Positions 19,838 to 28,819 of a stretch of 64,000 nucleotides of DNA are shown here, piece after piece. Each line of letters opens with the position of its first letter. The stretch's first letter is position 1. The position numbers and the translations under genes were made by a program. Below the pieces are notes generated by a model that saw only the letters and a program-made list of their open reading frames with translations, made no database searches and was not told the origin of the DNA. The stretch covers positions 806,001 through 870,000 of the forward strand of contig JAXLRM010000004.1 of the NCBI GenBank assembly GCA_046331095.1, in the 5' to 3' direction. Source of the stretch: JAIBAC01 sp046331095. Lineage in GTDB: Bacteria > Actinomycetota > Acidimicrobiia > UBA2766.

Positions 19838-20076
19838 CAGCAGATCCCGCGGAGGTCGAGGGCGTCGTCACTCGTGTCGACCTCGGCGGGCACCAGCGTC
19901 GTCGGCTCGAGACCGCGGAGCATGCGCCACTCGCCGTAGCTGCGCCGAGGCGACGACGGCCGTGCCCAGCAGGCCTGAGCGCCGAGTCCATCACCGGCGT
20001 GCGCCGAGCAGCCGGTGTTGGAGCACGACCTTGCCACGGCCGGGGCGATCAGGTAGCCGAGCACGGTGCAGGTCAC
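19837..20076 (-). CDS. Small hypothetical protein with Cys pair, coupled to the next gene
   Basis: The 79-residue frame begins at GTG 20076; the frame closes at a stop 36 bp upstream, so no longer form exists. It has a short hydrophobic N-terminus (TVLGYLIAPAVA), Cys at SCSNTGC, and ends in GIC. Its stop codon overlaps the next ATG as TGATG, which is the best argument that it is translated. Function unknown; a random frame cannot be excluded. Confidence 0.35.
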   Translation of the reverse strand: MTCTVLGYLIAPAVARSCSNTGCSAHAGDGLGAQACWARPSSPRRSYGEWRMLRGLEPTTLVPAEVDTSDDALDLRGIC

Positions 20077-20213
20077 GACTGCCGCGACCGCGGCCGCGCA
20101 CGCCGGCGCTCAAGGGTAGCGCCGCTCGCGGGCGTCCCGCTGCCGGAGATCGTCCGTCTCGGTGTCCACGAGGCCATGTTACGGACCCGCCGAGGGCAGC
20201 CTCAAGACTACCC

Positions 20214-20229
20214 TCGAACACATGTTCGA
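20214..20229. promoter_or_regulatory. SOS box (LexA operator)
   Basis: TCGAACACATGTTCGA is a perfect 16-bp palindrome matching the actinobacterial LexA consensus CGAAC-N4-GTTCG. It ends 28 bp before the GTG start of the DUF6504-like gene. An ATG inside the operator (20222) is in frame but unlikely to be the true start. Confidence 0.85.
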
Positions 20230-20257
20230 AGACGTCCTGTCCTGCGCAGGAGAGGAC

Positions 20258-20467
20258 GTGACCGTGGCCGTCCACGCGGCGACGGGACGGCCGGCCGGTT
20301 TCGGGTGCGGCCACACGGTGACGGCGGTGCACGGCCACTGGCGCGAGTGGAGCGTGGCGGGTGCCGACATCGAGTGCTGGCGCGTCGAGAGCGACACCGG
20401 TCTCGTCGTCGTCCTCGCCCACGATCTCGACCGCGGGCGCTGGTATGTCGCCCGTGTCTGGGACTGA
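20258..20467 (+). CDS. DUF6504-like small protein, probable SOS regulon member
   Basis: The 69-residue protein is read from GTG 20258 because AGGAGAGG lies just upstream; ATG 20222 falls inside the LexA box. The pattern (beta-strand start, GRPAGF, HWREWS, ECWRVES, a loop, then RGRWYVARVWD at the end) resembles DUF6504, which I recall beside imuB/dnaE2 or dinB genes. Combined with the SOS box this suggests a role in damage-induced replication, perhaps with the split DnaE2 and DinB of this window. Function is not established. Confidence 0.6.
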   Translation: MTVAVHAATGRPAGFGCGHTVTAVHGHWREWSVAGADIECWRVESDTGLVVVLAHDLDRGRWYVARVWD

Positions 20468-20617
20468 CAGCAGGGGACGCGTGTACCGGCACCGTGCGAC
20501 GACGGCGAGGACGTGGCCTGCAGCGACGGAACCACGGGACACATAGACTCCGCCCGTCCGTGCACGCCCAGTGCTCGACATGGCCCAGTGCCCACCAGGA
20601 CCGGGAGAGACGCAGCG

Positions 20618-22570
20618 ATGTCCGACGAGGCGCTCGAGAACCTGCTCGCCGAGGACCGCAAGTTCCCGCCGCCGCCGGCGTTCGCAGCAACGGCGAACGT
20701 CACCGATCCCTCGATCTACGACCGTGCCCGCAGTGACCCCGAGGGGTTCTGGGCCGAACAGGCCGAGGCGCTCGACTGGTTCAAGCCATGGGACGAGGTC
20801 CTCGTATGGGACCGGCCGTTCGCGCAGTGGTTCGTGGGCGCAGAGACGAACGTGTCCTACAACTGCCTCGACCGTCACGTGAACGCGGGTGGCGGCGACA
20901 AGGTCGCCTACCACTGGGAGGGCGAGCCCGGCGACTCACGCACGATCACCTACGCGCAACTCCTCGCGGAGGTGTGCAAGTGCGCGAACGCCCTGCTCGA
21001 TCTCGGCGTCGAGACGGGCGACCGCGTGGCGATCTACATGCCGATGATCCCCGAGACCGTGATCACGATGCTTGCCTGCGCGCGCATCGGAGCACCGCAC
21101 ACGCTCGTCTTCGCGGGCTTCAGCGCCGACGCGCTCGCGAGCCGCATGCACGACTCCGGTGCCAAGCTGCTCGTCACCGCAGACGGCCAGAACCGCCGCG
21201 GGCAGCAGGTGAGCATCAAGCACAACGCCGACGTCGCCTTCGCCGACGCGCCCGAGTGCAACTACATGCTCGTCGTGCGCCGTACCGGCCAGGACGTCCC
21301 CTGGAACGACGAGGTGGACTTCTGGTGGCACGAGACCGTCGAGAACCAGAGCCCCGAGTGCCCCCCGGTGCGCCTCGACAGCGAGCACATGCTCTACCTG
21401 CTCTACACGTCGGGCACGACCGCGAAGCCCAAGGGGATCACGCACACGACCGGCGGGTACATGGTCGGCGTGGCGTCGACGCATCGCATGGTCTTCGACG
21501 TCAAGGACGACGACGTGTACTGGTGCGCGGCCGACGTCGGATGGGTGACGGGCCACAGCTACATCGTCTACGGGCCGCTGTGCAACCACACGACCAGCGT
21601 CATGTACGAGGGCACCCCCGACTTCCCCGACAAGGACCGGTGGTGGTCGATCGTCGAACGCTACGGGGTCACGATCCTCTACTGCGCCCCCACCGCGATC
21701 AGGACGTTCATGAAGTGGGGGGACGCCTATCCCGGCGCCCACGATCTGTCGTCGCTGCGCCTGCTCGGATCCGTCGGCGAACCGATCAACCCCGAGGCGT
21801 GGATGTGGTACCGCAAGGTGATCGGCGCGGGCACGACGCCGGTGGTCGACACGTGGTGGCAGACCGAGACCGGGTCGATCATGATCTCGCCCCTGCCCGG
21901 GATCACGACCACCAAGCCTGGTTCGGCGACGTTCGCGCTACCGGGGATCGACGCCGACGTCGTCGACGACGAGGGCAACTCGGTGCCCGACGGCAGTGGC
22001 GGGTACCTGGTGTTGCGCCGTCCGTGGCCGGCGATGCTGCGCGGCATCTACGGCGACGAGGAGCGCTACGAGGAGACCTACTGGCGACGCTTCCCCGGCA
22101 TGTACTTCGCCGGCGACGGCGCCAAGAAGGACGACGACGGCTACCTGTGGGTGCTGGGGCGCGTCGACGACGTCATGAACGTGAGTGGGCACCGGATCTC
22201 GACGACGGAGGTGGAGTCCGCGCTCGTGTCGCACGACGCCGTGGCCGAGGCCGCGGTGGTGGGGCGCGACGACGAGACCACGGGTCAGGCGATCGCGGCG
22301 TTCGTGGTCCTGCGCGCCGGTGTCGTCGGCGACGACGCCTTGCTGGCCGAGCTGCGCAGCCACGTCGGCAGTGTGATCGGCCCGATCGCGAAGCCGAAGT
22401 CGATCGTGTTCACCGACGACCTCCCCAAGACCCGCTCGGGCAAGATCATGCGACGGCTCCTGCGCGACATCTCCGAACACCGCAAGCTCGGCGACGTCAC
22501 GACGCTCGCCAACGCCGACGTCGTGAACGAGATCGCCGACCGCGCCGACGCGGCGCCGTCCGAGGACTGA
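20618..22570 (+). CDS. acs: Acetyl-CoA synthetase
   Basis: The 650-residue enzyme starts at ATG 20618 with GGGAGAGACGCAGCG upstream. It carries the ACS N-terminal domain (FWAEQAEALDWFKPWDEVL), the P-loop YLLYTSGTTAKPKGITH, the DTWWQTETGSIMISP motif typical of acetate-specific enzymes, and the C-terminal PKTRSGKIMRRLLR with the acetylatable Lys609. It makes acetyl-CoA from acetate and ATP via acetyl-AMP. Length is normal. It stands alone, with a short gap to the CYTH/CHAD gene. Confidence 0.94.
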   Translation: MSDEALENLLAEDRKFPPPPAFAATANVTDPSIYDRARSDPEGFWAEQAEALDWFKPWDEVLVWDRPFAQWFVGAETNVSYNCLDRHVNAGGGDKVAYHWEGEPGDSRTITYAQLLAEVCKCANALLDLGVETGDRVAIYMPMIPETVITMLACARIGAPHTLVFAGFSADALASRMHDSGAKLLVTADGQNRRGQQVSIKHNADVAFADAPECNYMLVVRRTGQDVPWNDEVDFWWHETVENQSPECPPVRLDSEHMLYLLYTSGTTAKPKGITHTTGGYMVGVASTHRMVFDVKDDDVYWCAADVGWVTGHSYIVYGPLCNHTTSVMYEGTPDFPDKDRWWSIVERYGVTILYCAPTAIRTFMKWGDAYPGAHDLSSLRLLGSVGEPINPEAWMWYRKVIGAGTTPVVDTWWQTETGSIMISPLPGITTTKPGSATFALPGIDADVVDDEGNSVPDGSGGYLVLRRPWPAMLRGIYGDEERYEETYWRRFPGMYFAGDGAKKDDDGYLWVLGRVDDVMNVSGHRISTTEVESALVSHDAVAEAAVVGRDDETTGQAIAAFVVLRAGVVGDDALLAELRSHVGSVIGPIAKPKSIVFTDDLPKTRSGKIMRRLLRDISEHRKLGDVTTLANADVVNEIADRADAAPSED

Positions 22571-22632
22571 CCCCGCGCGCCGGAAGAGGTCGAGGATCAC
22601 CCCGGGTTCGTCTCCGATAGGTTGAGTCGGAG

Positions 22633-24105
22633 ATGGAAGCGAGGACCGAGCGCCTGTTCGCAGCCGACGAGGGCTTCGACCCGGCCGCCCTCGCGCAGGT
22701 GGCGCGGCGCGCAGGCGTACAGCTCGTGGCTACCGCGGTCGAACGCGTCATCGCCGAGTACGCCGACACCGACGACATGCGCCTGCTCCGCTGGGGCGCG
22801 ACCTTGTCGCACGAGAGAGGGGCGGGCTGGCGCATGCGCGACGCGCTCGTCGACACCACGGTCCCGGGTATCGGCGCCGGAGTGCCGCCCGCAGCCTGCG
22901 ACCTTGCTTTCGGAGTGGCCCGCGGCGAGACGGTGTCGGTCCGAGCGCGCGTGCGGATCACCAGGCGCGGAGTCGACATCGTCGGAGCCCACGGGGCCGC
23001 CCTCGCCGCGGTGCGTGTGGACGAGGTGGAGGTCGCCGGCACGGTCCTGGCGCCGGCGTCACCGGGCACCGACTTCACCGTGATCAGGCTCCTGTGGGGG
23101 CCCGCCGCGAGCCGCAAGCTCGTCGGCAGGTTGACGCGGTGCGTGGAACATCTCGGCTGCACGGCGGTGGCACCGACGTGGACCGCTGCCCGCTCCATGG
23201 ACGCGGTCGACACCGTGCCCGAGATCTGCCGATCCGGCGCCGGGCCACGGTCGAGCATCGCGGCGGTGGTGCGCAGCGCGCTCGCGGGGTCGGCGCTCCG
23301 CCTCGTCGGCCACGATCCGCTCACCCGCGTGGGCGACGATCCCGAGGGTGTGCACCAGATGCGGGTCGCGACTCGGAGGCTGCGCTCGGACACGAACACG
23401 TTCCGGTCGCTGCTCGATCCGGCTGTCGTCGACCCGCTACGCGACGAGCTCGCCTGGCTCGCGGGCCTGCTCGGTGCGGTCCGTGACGCGGACGTGCTCG
23501 GCGAGAGGCTCGCGCTCGAGGTCACCGCCCTCTCGGGGGTCGACCGCGAGGCAGGGGAGCGTCTCCTCGCACGTCTCGTCGAGGACAGAGCCGGGGCACG
23601 CGAGCAGCTCCTGCAGGTGATGACCTCGGGACGCTACACCCGGCTTCTCGATCAGGTGGTGCGGATCGCGCAGGCGCCCCCCCTGGTCGGTAGGACGAAG
23701 AAGAAGGCGAGGGACGTCGGGGGCGCGCTGGTGCCGGACCGTTCCCTGCGCCGCGCGGTCGCGCGCCTCGGTCCCGAACCGGGCAACCGTGCACTGCACA
23801 AGGTCCGCATCAGGGCGAAGCGGTGCCGGTACGCAGCCGAGGCGCTCGCCCCGGTGTTCGGCCCCCCGGCCGAGCGCTACGCGGCTGTGATGGCGCGCTG
23901 CCAGGACGTCGTGGGTGCCCACAACGACGCGGTCATCGCACAGGCGTGGCTGCGCCGGGCGGCTGCGCTGGGGACGCGCCAAGAGGCTTTCGTCGCGGGG
24001 TATCTGGCGGGCCGGGAGCGCAGCCTCGCGGCCGCGCAGCGGGCCCTGTGGCCGTCCCTGCGCGACGAGATGGTCGCCAAGGACCTGCGCCGCTGGCTCC
24101 GCTGA
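22633..24105 (+). CDS. CYTH/CHAD domain protein with degenerate CYTH part
   Basis: The 490-residue protein starts at ATG. The N-terminal about 200 residues align in outline with CYTH (VERVIAEYADTDDMRLLRWGATLSHE), but the ExExK catalytic motif expected at the start is not kept (EARTERLF). The C-terminal 280 residues are a helical CHAD domain with the conserved histidines: VHQMRVATRRLRSDTNTF, RDADVL, LHKVRIRAKRCRYAAEAL and GAHNDA. CHAD domains bind inorganic polyphosphate. A polyphosphate-binding rather than triphosphatase role is therefore likely. Confidence 0.8.
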   Translation: MEARTERLFAADEGFDPAALAQVARRAGVQLVATAVERVIAEYADTDDMRLLRWGATLSHERGAGWRMRDALVDTTVPGIGAGVPPAACDLAFGVARGETVSVRARVRITRRGVDIVGAHGAALAAVRVDEVEVAGTVLAPASPGTDFTVIRLLWGPAASRKLVGRLTRCVEHLGCTAVAPTWTAARSMDAVDTVPEICRSGAGPRSSIAAVVRSALAGSALRLVGHDPLTRVGDDPEGVHQMRVATRRLRSDTNTFRSLLDPAVVDPLRDELAWLAGLLGAVRDADVLGERLALEVTALSGVDREAGERLLARLVEDRAGAREQLLQVMTSGRYTRLLDQVVRIAQAPPLVGRTKKKARDVGGALVPDRSLRRAVARLGPEPGNRALHKVRIRAKRCRYAAEALAPVFGPPAERYAAVMARCQDVVGAHNDAVIAQAWLRRAAALGTRQEAFVAGYLAGRERSLAAAQRALWPSLRDEMVAKDLRRWLR

Positions 24106-24124
24106 CCCTGGCGCGTGGTCCCTT

Positions 24125-24342
24125 CCCAAACGCGGGTGGTTTGTGGCGTGTGCGGGTCGGGTTGCCCGCGTTTGGTGGGGGGGCCGTTCCCAAACGCGGG
24201 TGGTTTGTGGCGTGTGCGGGTCGGGTTGCCCGCGTTTGGTGGGGGGGCCGTTCCCAAGCGCGGGTGGTTTGTGGCGTGTGCGGGTCGGGTTGCCCGCGTT
24301 TGGTGGGGGGGCCGTTCCCAAGCGGGTGGTTTGTGGCGTGTG
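24125..24342. repeat. Array of four hairpin repeats (type B), last one truncated
   Basis: Units at 24125-24175, 24189-24239 and 24253-24303 are about 51 nt, with period 64. Each begins CCCAAACGCGGG (third unit CCCAAGCGCGGG) and ends CCCGCGTTTGG, giving an 11-bp stem around a G/T-rich interior. A fourth, partial unit starts at 24317 and ends just before the convergent GH15 stop. Spacers are identical (a G-run plus CCGTT). The array separates two convergent genes and may act as transcription terminators or RNA stability elements. Confidence 0.9.
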
Positions 24343-24349
24343 CTCGTGG

Positions 24350-26128
24350 CTACTGGTTCGACAGCGTCGACGCGGTGCGCACGAACGCCATGTGCGTGAA
24401 CGCCTGCGGGAAATTGCCGAGATGGCGGTGCGACGACGGGTCGTACTCCTCGGAGAAGAGCCCGACGTCGTTGGCGATCCGAGCGAGGCGGTTGAACAGG
24501 GTGAGCGCCTCGCTGCGGCGACCCTGCATCGCGTAGGCGCTCGCGAGCCAGAACGAGCACGCGAGGAACACACCCTCGCCGGGAGGCAGGCCGTCGGCGG
24601 CCTCCTCGCTGCGGTAGCGGAGCACGAAGCCGTCTTGGAGGAGCTCACGCTCGATCGCAGCGACCGTGCCGATCATGCGATCGTCGGTCGCCGGTAGGAA
24701 CCCGATCGCGGGAATCTGCAGGAGGGCAGCGTCGAGCTGCTTGGATCCGTAGGCCTGCGTGAACGAGTTGAGGTCGGCGTCGAAGCCCTCCTCGCAGACC
24801 TGCCTGTGGATACGGTCACGCTGGGCACGCCACCTGTCTACGGGGCCGGGCAGGTCGAACAGCTCCACCGAACGGATCGCGCTGTGGAACGCGAGCCACG
24901 CCATCACCTTGGAGTGGGTGAACTGCTGACGGCCGCCGCGCATCTCCCAGATGCTGTCGTCCGGTTGGTGCCATGCGCCCTCGAGGAAGTCGAGCAAGGC
25001 GAGCTCGAGCGCCCACGCGTCCTCCTCGGACGTGGTCCGTGCACCGCCGGTCGAGAAGGCCGCCGCACGCACGAGCGCCATGGAGCCGAGAACCTCGCCG
25101 TAGACGTCGAGCTGGAACTGACGGCTCGCGGCGTTGCCGACCCGCACCGGCGCCGACCCCTCGTAGCCGGCCAGCCAGTCGAGGCTGTACTCGTCGAGGC
25201 GGCGTTCGCCCTGCACGCCGTACATGATCTGGAGCTTGGACGGGTCGCCCGCGGCTGCGCGCAGGAGCCAGTCGCGCCACTGCAGCGCTTCCTGTTCGTA
25301 CCCGCCCGTCTGCAGGGCGAGCAGCGTCAGGACCGAGTCGCGCAGCCAGCAGTAGCGGTAGTCCCAGTTGCGGACGCTGCCGATCCACTCCGGCAGCGAC
25401 GTCGTGGCCGCCGCCGCGATCCCGCCCGTCGGTGCGTAGGTGAGCGCCTTGAGCGTGATCAGCGAGCGCATCACGAGGTCGCGCTCGAGACCCTGGTAGT
25501 TGCAGTCGGCCGCCCAACGGCGCCACCACTGAGCGGTCCGCTTGACCGAGTTGAACGGGTCGTAGCTGCGCGGAGGATTCTGGTGCGACTGGTGCCACGC
25601 GAGCACGAAGCCGTACGAGTCGCCCTCCTCGACGACGAAGTCGGCCACCGAAGCCGCGCCGGCGCCCTCTACCTCCACGGGCGTGGTCAGCACGAGCGCG
25701 TTCGGGCCCGCGATCGCATGCAGGCGCCCGTCGCGCTGGGTCACCCACGGCACGATCGAGCCGTAGTCGAATCGGATGCGCAGGTCCATCCGCATCGGGA
25801 CGCGTCCGGAGACGCCGTGGATGCAACGCACGATGTCGACGGACTGGCCCCTGATCGGCATGCAGTCGACGAGACGCACGACGCCGTTGTCGGTGTGGAA
25901 GGTCGTCTCGAGCACGAGGGTGTCGCCCCTGTAGGTGCGCTCCACCTTGCGCAAACCGCCGGCGGGCGCCAGCAGCCAGCGGCCGTTGTCCTCGGTGCCG
26001 AGCAACCGCGCGAACACGGCGCCCGAGTCGATGCGGGGCACGCAGAGCCAGTCGATCGAGCCGTCCTTGCCGACGAGGGCGACCGTCTGGGTGTCGCCGA
26101 TGATGGCGTAGTCCTCGATGCGACTCAC
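24350..26128 (-). CDS. Glycoside hydrolase family 15 protein (trehalase/glucoamylase type)
   Basis: The 592-residue protein starts at GTG 26128 with AAGGAGAG about 8 bases upstream. The N-terminus SRIEDYAIIGDTQTVALVGKDGSIDWLCVPR is the standard opening of actinobacterial GH15 proteins. Later WIGSVRNWDYRYCWLRDSVLTLLAL contains the catalytic-domain signature, and EGAWHQPDDSIWEMRGG follows in the (alpha/alpha)6 barrel. Mycobacterial relatives hydrolyse trehalose; others act on alpha-glucans. There is no signal peptide, so it is cytoplasmic. With the GT4 and debranching genes nearby it fits storage-sugar turnover. Confidence 0.87.
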   Translation of the reverse strand: MSRIEDYAIIGDTQTVALVGKDGSIDWLCVPRIDSGAVFARLLGTEDNGRWLLAPAGGLRKVERTYRGDTLVLETTFHTDNGVVRLVDCMPIRGQSVDIVRCIHGVSGRVPMRMDLRIRFDYGSIVPWVTQRDGRLHAIAGPNALVLTTPVEVEGAGAASVADFVVEEGDSYGFVLAWHQSHQNPPRSYDPFNSVKRTAQWWRRWAADCNYQGLERDLVMRSLITLKALTYAPTGGIAAAATTSLPEWIGSVRNWDYRYCWLRDSVLTLLALQTGGYEQEALQWRDWLLRAAAGDPSKLQIMYGVQGERRLDEYSLDWLAGYEGSAPVRVGNAASRQFQLDVYGEVLGSMALVRAAAFSTGGARTTSEEDAWALELALLDFLEGAWHQPDDSIWEMRGGRQQFTHSKVMAWLAFHSAIRSVELFDLPGPVDRWRAQRDRIHRQVCEEGFDADLNSFTQAYGSKQLDAALLQIPAIGFLPATDDRMIGTVAAIERELLQDGFVLRYRSEEAADGLPPGEGVFLACSFWLASAYAMQGRRSEALTLFNRLARIANDVGLFSEEYDPSSHRHLGNFPQAFTHMAFVRTASTLSNQ

Positions 26129-26191
26129 CAAGTGGCTCTCCTTGTACGTGGTTCCCGTCGTGAGTTCTAGCGTCCCCCGTATCCTGGACGT

Positions 26192-26725
26192 GTGTACGTC
26201 GCCTTGATTCGCGCGCTCAACGTCGGCACCAAGAACCGTCTCGCGATGGCCGACCTTGCCGCCGCGTTCGAGTCCGAGGGGTGCGCCGACGTGCGGACCT
26301 ACGTGCAGAGCGGCAACGTCGTCTTCGATCCCCCCGCCGGCGGAGTCGCCTCCTTGGCAGCGGGAATCTCGGCGCGGCTCCTCGCCGAACACGGTGTGGA
26401 CGTCGCGACCGTGCTGCGCAGCGGTTCCGAGATGACCGCGGTGACCGCCGCGAACCCGTTCCTCGCACGCGGTGAGGATCCTGCCGCGCTTCACGTCGTG
26501 TTCCTGGCGGACGCGCCCGAGCCCGGGCGTGGCGGTGGCCTCGACCCGGACCGATCGGCCCCCGACGAGCTCGCGATCGACGGGCGCGAGATCTACCTGT
26601 GCCTGCCGTCGGGCATGGGGCGCACGAAGTTGACCGGCGCGTACCTCGAGCGCAGCCTCGGTGTCGTGGGCACCGCCCGCAACTGGCGCACGGTGCGGGC
26701 GCTCGCCGAGATGGCAGGTGGGTAA
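26192..26725 (+). CDS. DUF1697 family protein
   Basis: The 177-residue protein begins at GTG 26192 (YVALIRALNVGTKNRLAMADL), the characteristic DUF1697 N-terminus. TYVQSGNVVF, HVVFLA and ARNWRTVRALAEMA at the C-terminus complete the pattern. Its function is not known. It diverges from the GH15 gene by 63 bp and overlaps the YihY gene by 8 bp. Confidence 0.88.
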   Translation: MYVALIRALNVGTKNRLAMADLAAAFESEGCADVRTYVQSGNVVFDPPAGGVASLAAGISARLLAEHGVDVATVLRSGSEMTAVTAANPFLARGEDPAALHVVFLADAPEPGRGGGLDPDRSAPDELAIDGREIYLCLPSGMGRTKLTGAYLERSLGVVGTARNWRTVRALAEMAGG

Positions 26726-27665
26726 GCGAGGCGGCGGACGGTTGCGGCGCGGCTCGGTGGGCGTCGACGGCAGCAGGCCCGACGGGGTGCGGGCGCGAAG
26801 TTGGAGGGACGTCCTCGCTGGTGTCCGCAAGGGGGTCAGGGAGGACAAGCTCGTCCTCGTCGCCGCCGGTGTCGCCTTCTACGCGATGGTCGCGCTGGTG
26901 CCGGCGCTCGCGGCGCTCGTCTCCGTCTACGGGTTGTTCTGGGACCCCGCGACGATCCAAGGCCAGCTCGACCAGATCGCGCGGGCCGTGCCCGACGAGG
27001 TGACGAGCATCGTCACCGAAGAGCTGCGCCGCCTCACCGCGTCGGGACCCACGTCGCTGAGCATCGGCTTCGTGATCGCGACCGTGGTCTCGCTCTGGAG
27101 CGCCTCGGCAGCGGTTCAGGCGCTCGTGGACGCCGTCGGCATCGGCTACCACGGCAAGGAGGAGCGCGGTTTCGTCAAGAGGCGCGGGCTTGCCCTGGTC
27201 CTCACCTCGGGCGCCGTCGTCCTCGCCGCCGTCGTGCTCGCCTTGATCGTCGTCCTCCCCGCGGTGATGGGCCACCTGCGTGTTGCCGACGCGGTCCGGA
27301 CGCTCGTCTCGGTCGTACGCTGGCCCCTCCTCGCCGTGTTGATGGTGTTCGGCCTGGAGGTCCTCTACCGTCTCGGGTCGCCGCGCCCGGAGTCGAAGTT
27401 GCGGTGGGTGTCGCCGGGCGCCCTCGTGGGTGCTGCGCTGTGGTTGGCCGGGTCGGGCTTGTTCTCGTTCTACGTCTCCGAGCTCGGCCGGTACAACGAG
27501 ACCCACGGCTCGCTCGGTGCCGTGCTCGTGCTGCTGTTGTGGTTGTGGATCTCGGCGCTGGCGGTCCTCGTCGGGGCGCGTGTGGACGCGGAGTTCGAGG
27601 ACGCGGACGCCGGCGAGAGCGCCGGCGCGCCGATGGCCGATGCAGCCGCCGCCGATCGCGCATAG
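26718..27665 (+). CDS. YihY/BrkB-family inner-membrane protein
   Basis: The protein has up to 315 residues from GTG 26718, overlapping the DUF1697 stop; GTG 26757 is an alternative start. It shows LVLVAAGVAFYAMVALVPALAALVSVYGLF at the first membrane segment, then about five more hydrophobic segments, with the family motifs SAAVQALVDAVGIGYHGKEERGFVKRR and NETHGSLGAVLVLLLWLWISALAVLVGA. The family was once called ribonuclease BN but has no proven enzymatic role. It is probably an envelope protein. Confidence 0.9.
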   Translation: MGKRGGGRLRRGSVGVDGSRPDGVRARSWRDVLAGVRKGVREDKLVLVAAGVAFYAMVALVPALAALVSVYGLFWDPATIQGQLDQIARAVPDEVTSIVTEELRRLTASGPTSLSIGFVIATVVSLWSASAAVQALVDAVGIGYHGKEERGFVKRRGLALVLTSGAVVLAAVVLALIVVLPAVMGHLRVADAVRTLVSVVRWPLLAVLMVFGLEVLYRLGSPRPESKLRWVSPGALVGAALWLAGSGLFSFYVSELGRYNETHGSLGAVLVLLLWLWISALAVLVGARVDAEFEDADAGESAGAPMADAAAADRA

Positions 27666-27709
27666 TGTGGCCAGTTGGAGCCAGAGTCGAACCGATCCCC
27701 GGGTAGCCG

Positions 27710-28816
27710 ATGGCAACGACGAGCGTGCGCCCCCACCTCATCGAGGAGGCCGACCAGGCCGAGGGGGCGTCCGGGGTGGTCCCGGAGGTGGACCGGCTCC
27801 GGATCGCCTTGGTCGCCCCGGTGTGGCTGCCGATCCCGCCGCCCGCCTACGGCGGCGTCGAGTGGATCGTCGCCGAGCTCGCCGCCGGTCTGTCCGAACG
27901 GGGCCACGAGGTCACACTCGTGGCGACGGGCGGTTCGTCGGCGCCGGCGTCGCACCACGTCCAGCCCTACGACACCCCCCCGCTCGGACGCATCGGCGAG
28001 ATCCTCCCGGAGCTGGTCCACGCCGTGAGCGCCTACCGCCACCTCGGTGACCACGACGTCGTGCACGACCACACCGTCGCCGGCCCCGTCATCGCGAGCG
28101 GTACGGGGCTGCGCGTTCTCCACACGGTGCACGGGCCGCTCGAGCGTGACGTCGTCCGCCTGCTGGGGCAACTCGACGGCGTCGACCTCGTGGCGATCAG
28201 CGACCACCAGCGGTCCACACGGCCCGACCTGCACTGGCTCGCCACCGTCCACAACGCCGTCGACGTGTCGTCGTTCCCGTTCCGGGCCACGAAGGACGGC
28301 TACCTGGCCACGATGGCGCGCATGTGCCCGGACAAGGGGATCGTGGAGGCCGTCGAGCTCGCCCGCACGCTCGGGATGCCGCTCGCGATCGCGGCGAAGT
28401 GCCACGAACGCGCGGAGCGGGAGTACTTCGAGTCACGGGTGAGGCCGCTGCTCGGCGGCGACGTCGAGTACGTCGGCGAGCTCGGGACGCACGCGAAGAA
28501 GGAGCTCCTTGCAGGCGCGACCGCACTCGCGTTCCCGATCCAGTGGGACGAACCCTTCGGGCTCGCGATCGTCGAGGCCCTCGCCTGCGGCACGCCCGTG
28601 ATCGCCACGGCGCGTGGGTCGGTGCCCGAGCTCGTCCGCCACGGCGTGACCGGGGTCGTCGCGGACTCGGTGGCGTCGCTCGCGAACCGGACCGCGGAGC
28701 TGCTCGACGAAATCGACCCGCGGGCGTGCCGTGCCGACGCCGAGCGGCGCTTCGACGTCGCCCGGCTCGTGCGCGACTACGAGCGTCTCTACGGCATCGT
28801 GGCGCGGCGCACCTGA
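27710..28816 (+). CDS. GT4-family glycosyltransferase
   Basis: The 368-residue protein starts at ATG. After a 30-residue acidic leader it has the GT-B start RIALVAPVWLPIPPPAYGGVEWIV, ATMARMCPDKGIVEAVELA mid-protein and the donor-site WDEPFGLAIVEALACGTPVIATARGSVPE. Donor and acceptor are unknown. The debranching-type gene follows 4 bp after its stop, so a role in alpha-glucan or trehalose-linked metabolism is plausible but inferred. Confidence 0.85.
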   Translation: MATTSVRPHLIEEADQAEGASGVVPEVDRLRIALVAPVWLPIPPPAYGGVEWIVAELAAGLSERGHEVTLVATGGSSAPASHHVQPYDTPPLGRIGEILPELVHAVSAYRHLGDHDVVHDHTVAGPVIASGTGLRVLHTVHGPLERDVVRLLGQLDGVDLVAISDHQRSTRPDLHWLATVHNAVDVSSFPFRATKDGYLATMARMCPDKGIVEAVELARTLGMPLAIAAKCHERAEREYFESRVRPLLGGDVEYVGELGTHAKKELLAGATALAFPIQWDEPFGLAIVEALACGTPVIATARGSVPELVRHGVTGVVADSVASLANRTAELLDEIDPRACRADAERRFDVARLVRDYERLYGIVARRT

Positions 28817-28819
28817 GGG

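Noticed and set aside
23385..23402. CGAACACGTTCCG inside the CHAD gene as an SOS box
   Set aside because: Only two bases between half-sites, an imperfect arm, and a position inside a coding region.
23877..24560. Frames through the type B array that encode repeated Pro/Thr/Asn-rich peptides
   Set aside because: The repeats are inverted-arm hairpins open in several frames on both strands; this is a by-product of the repeat, not a repeat protein.
24806..26170. 454-codon + strand frame opposite the GH15 gene
   Set aside because: His/Arg/Val-rich product with no domain, antisense to a well-supported GH15 enzyme.
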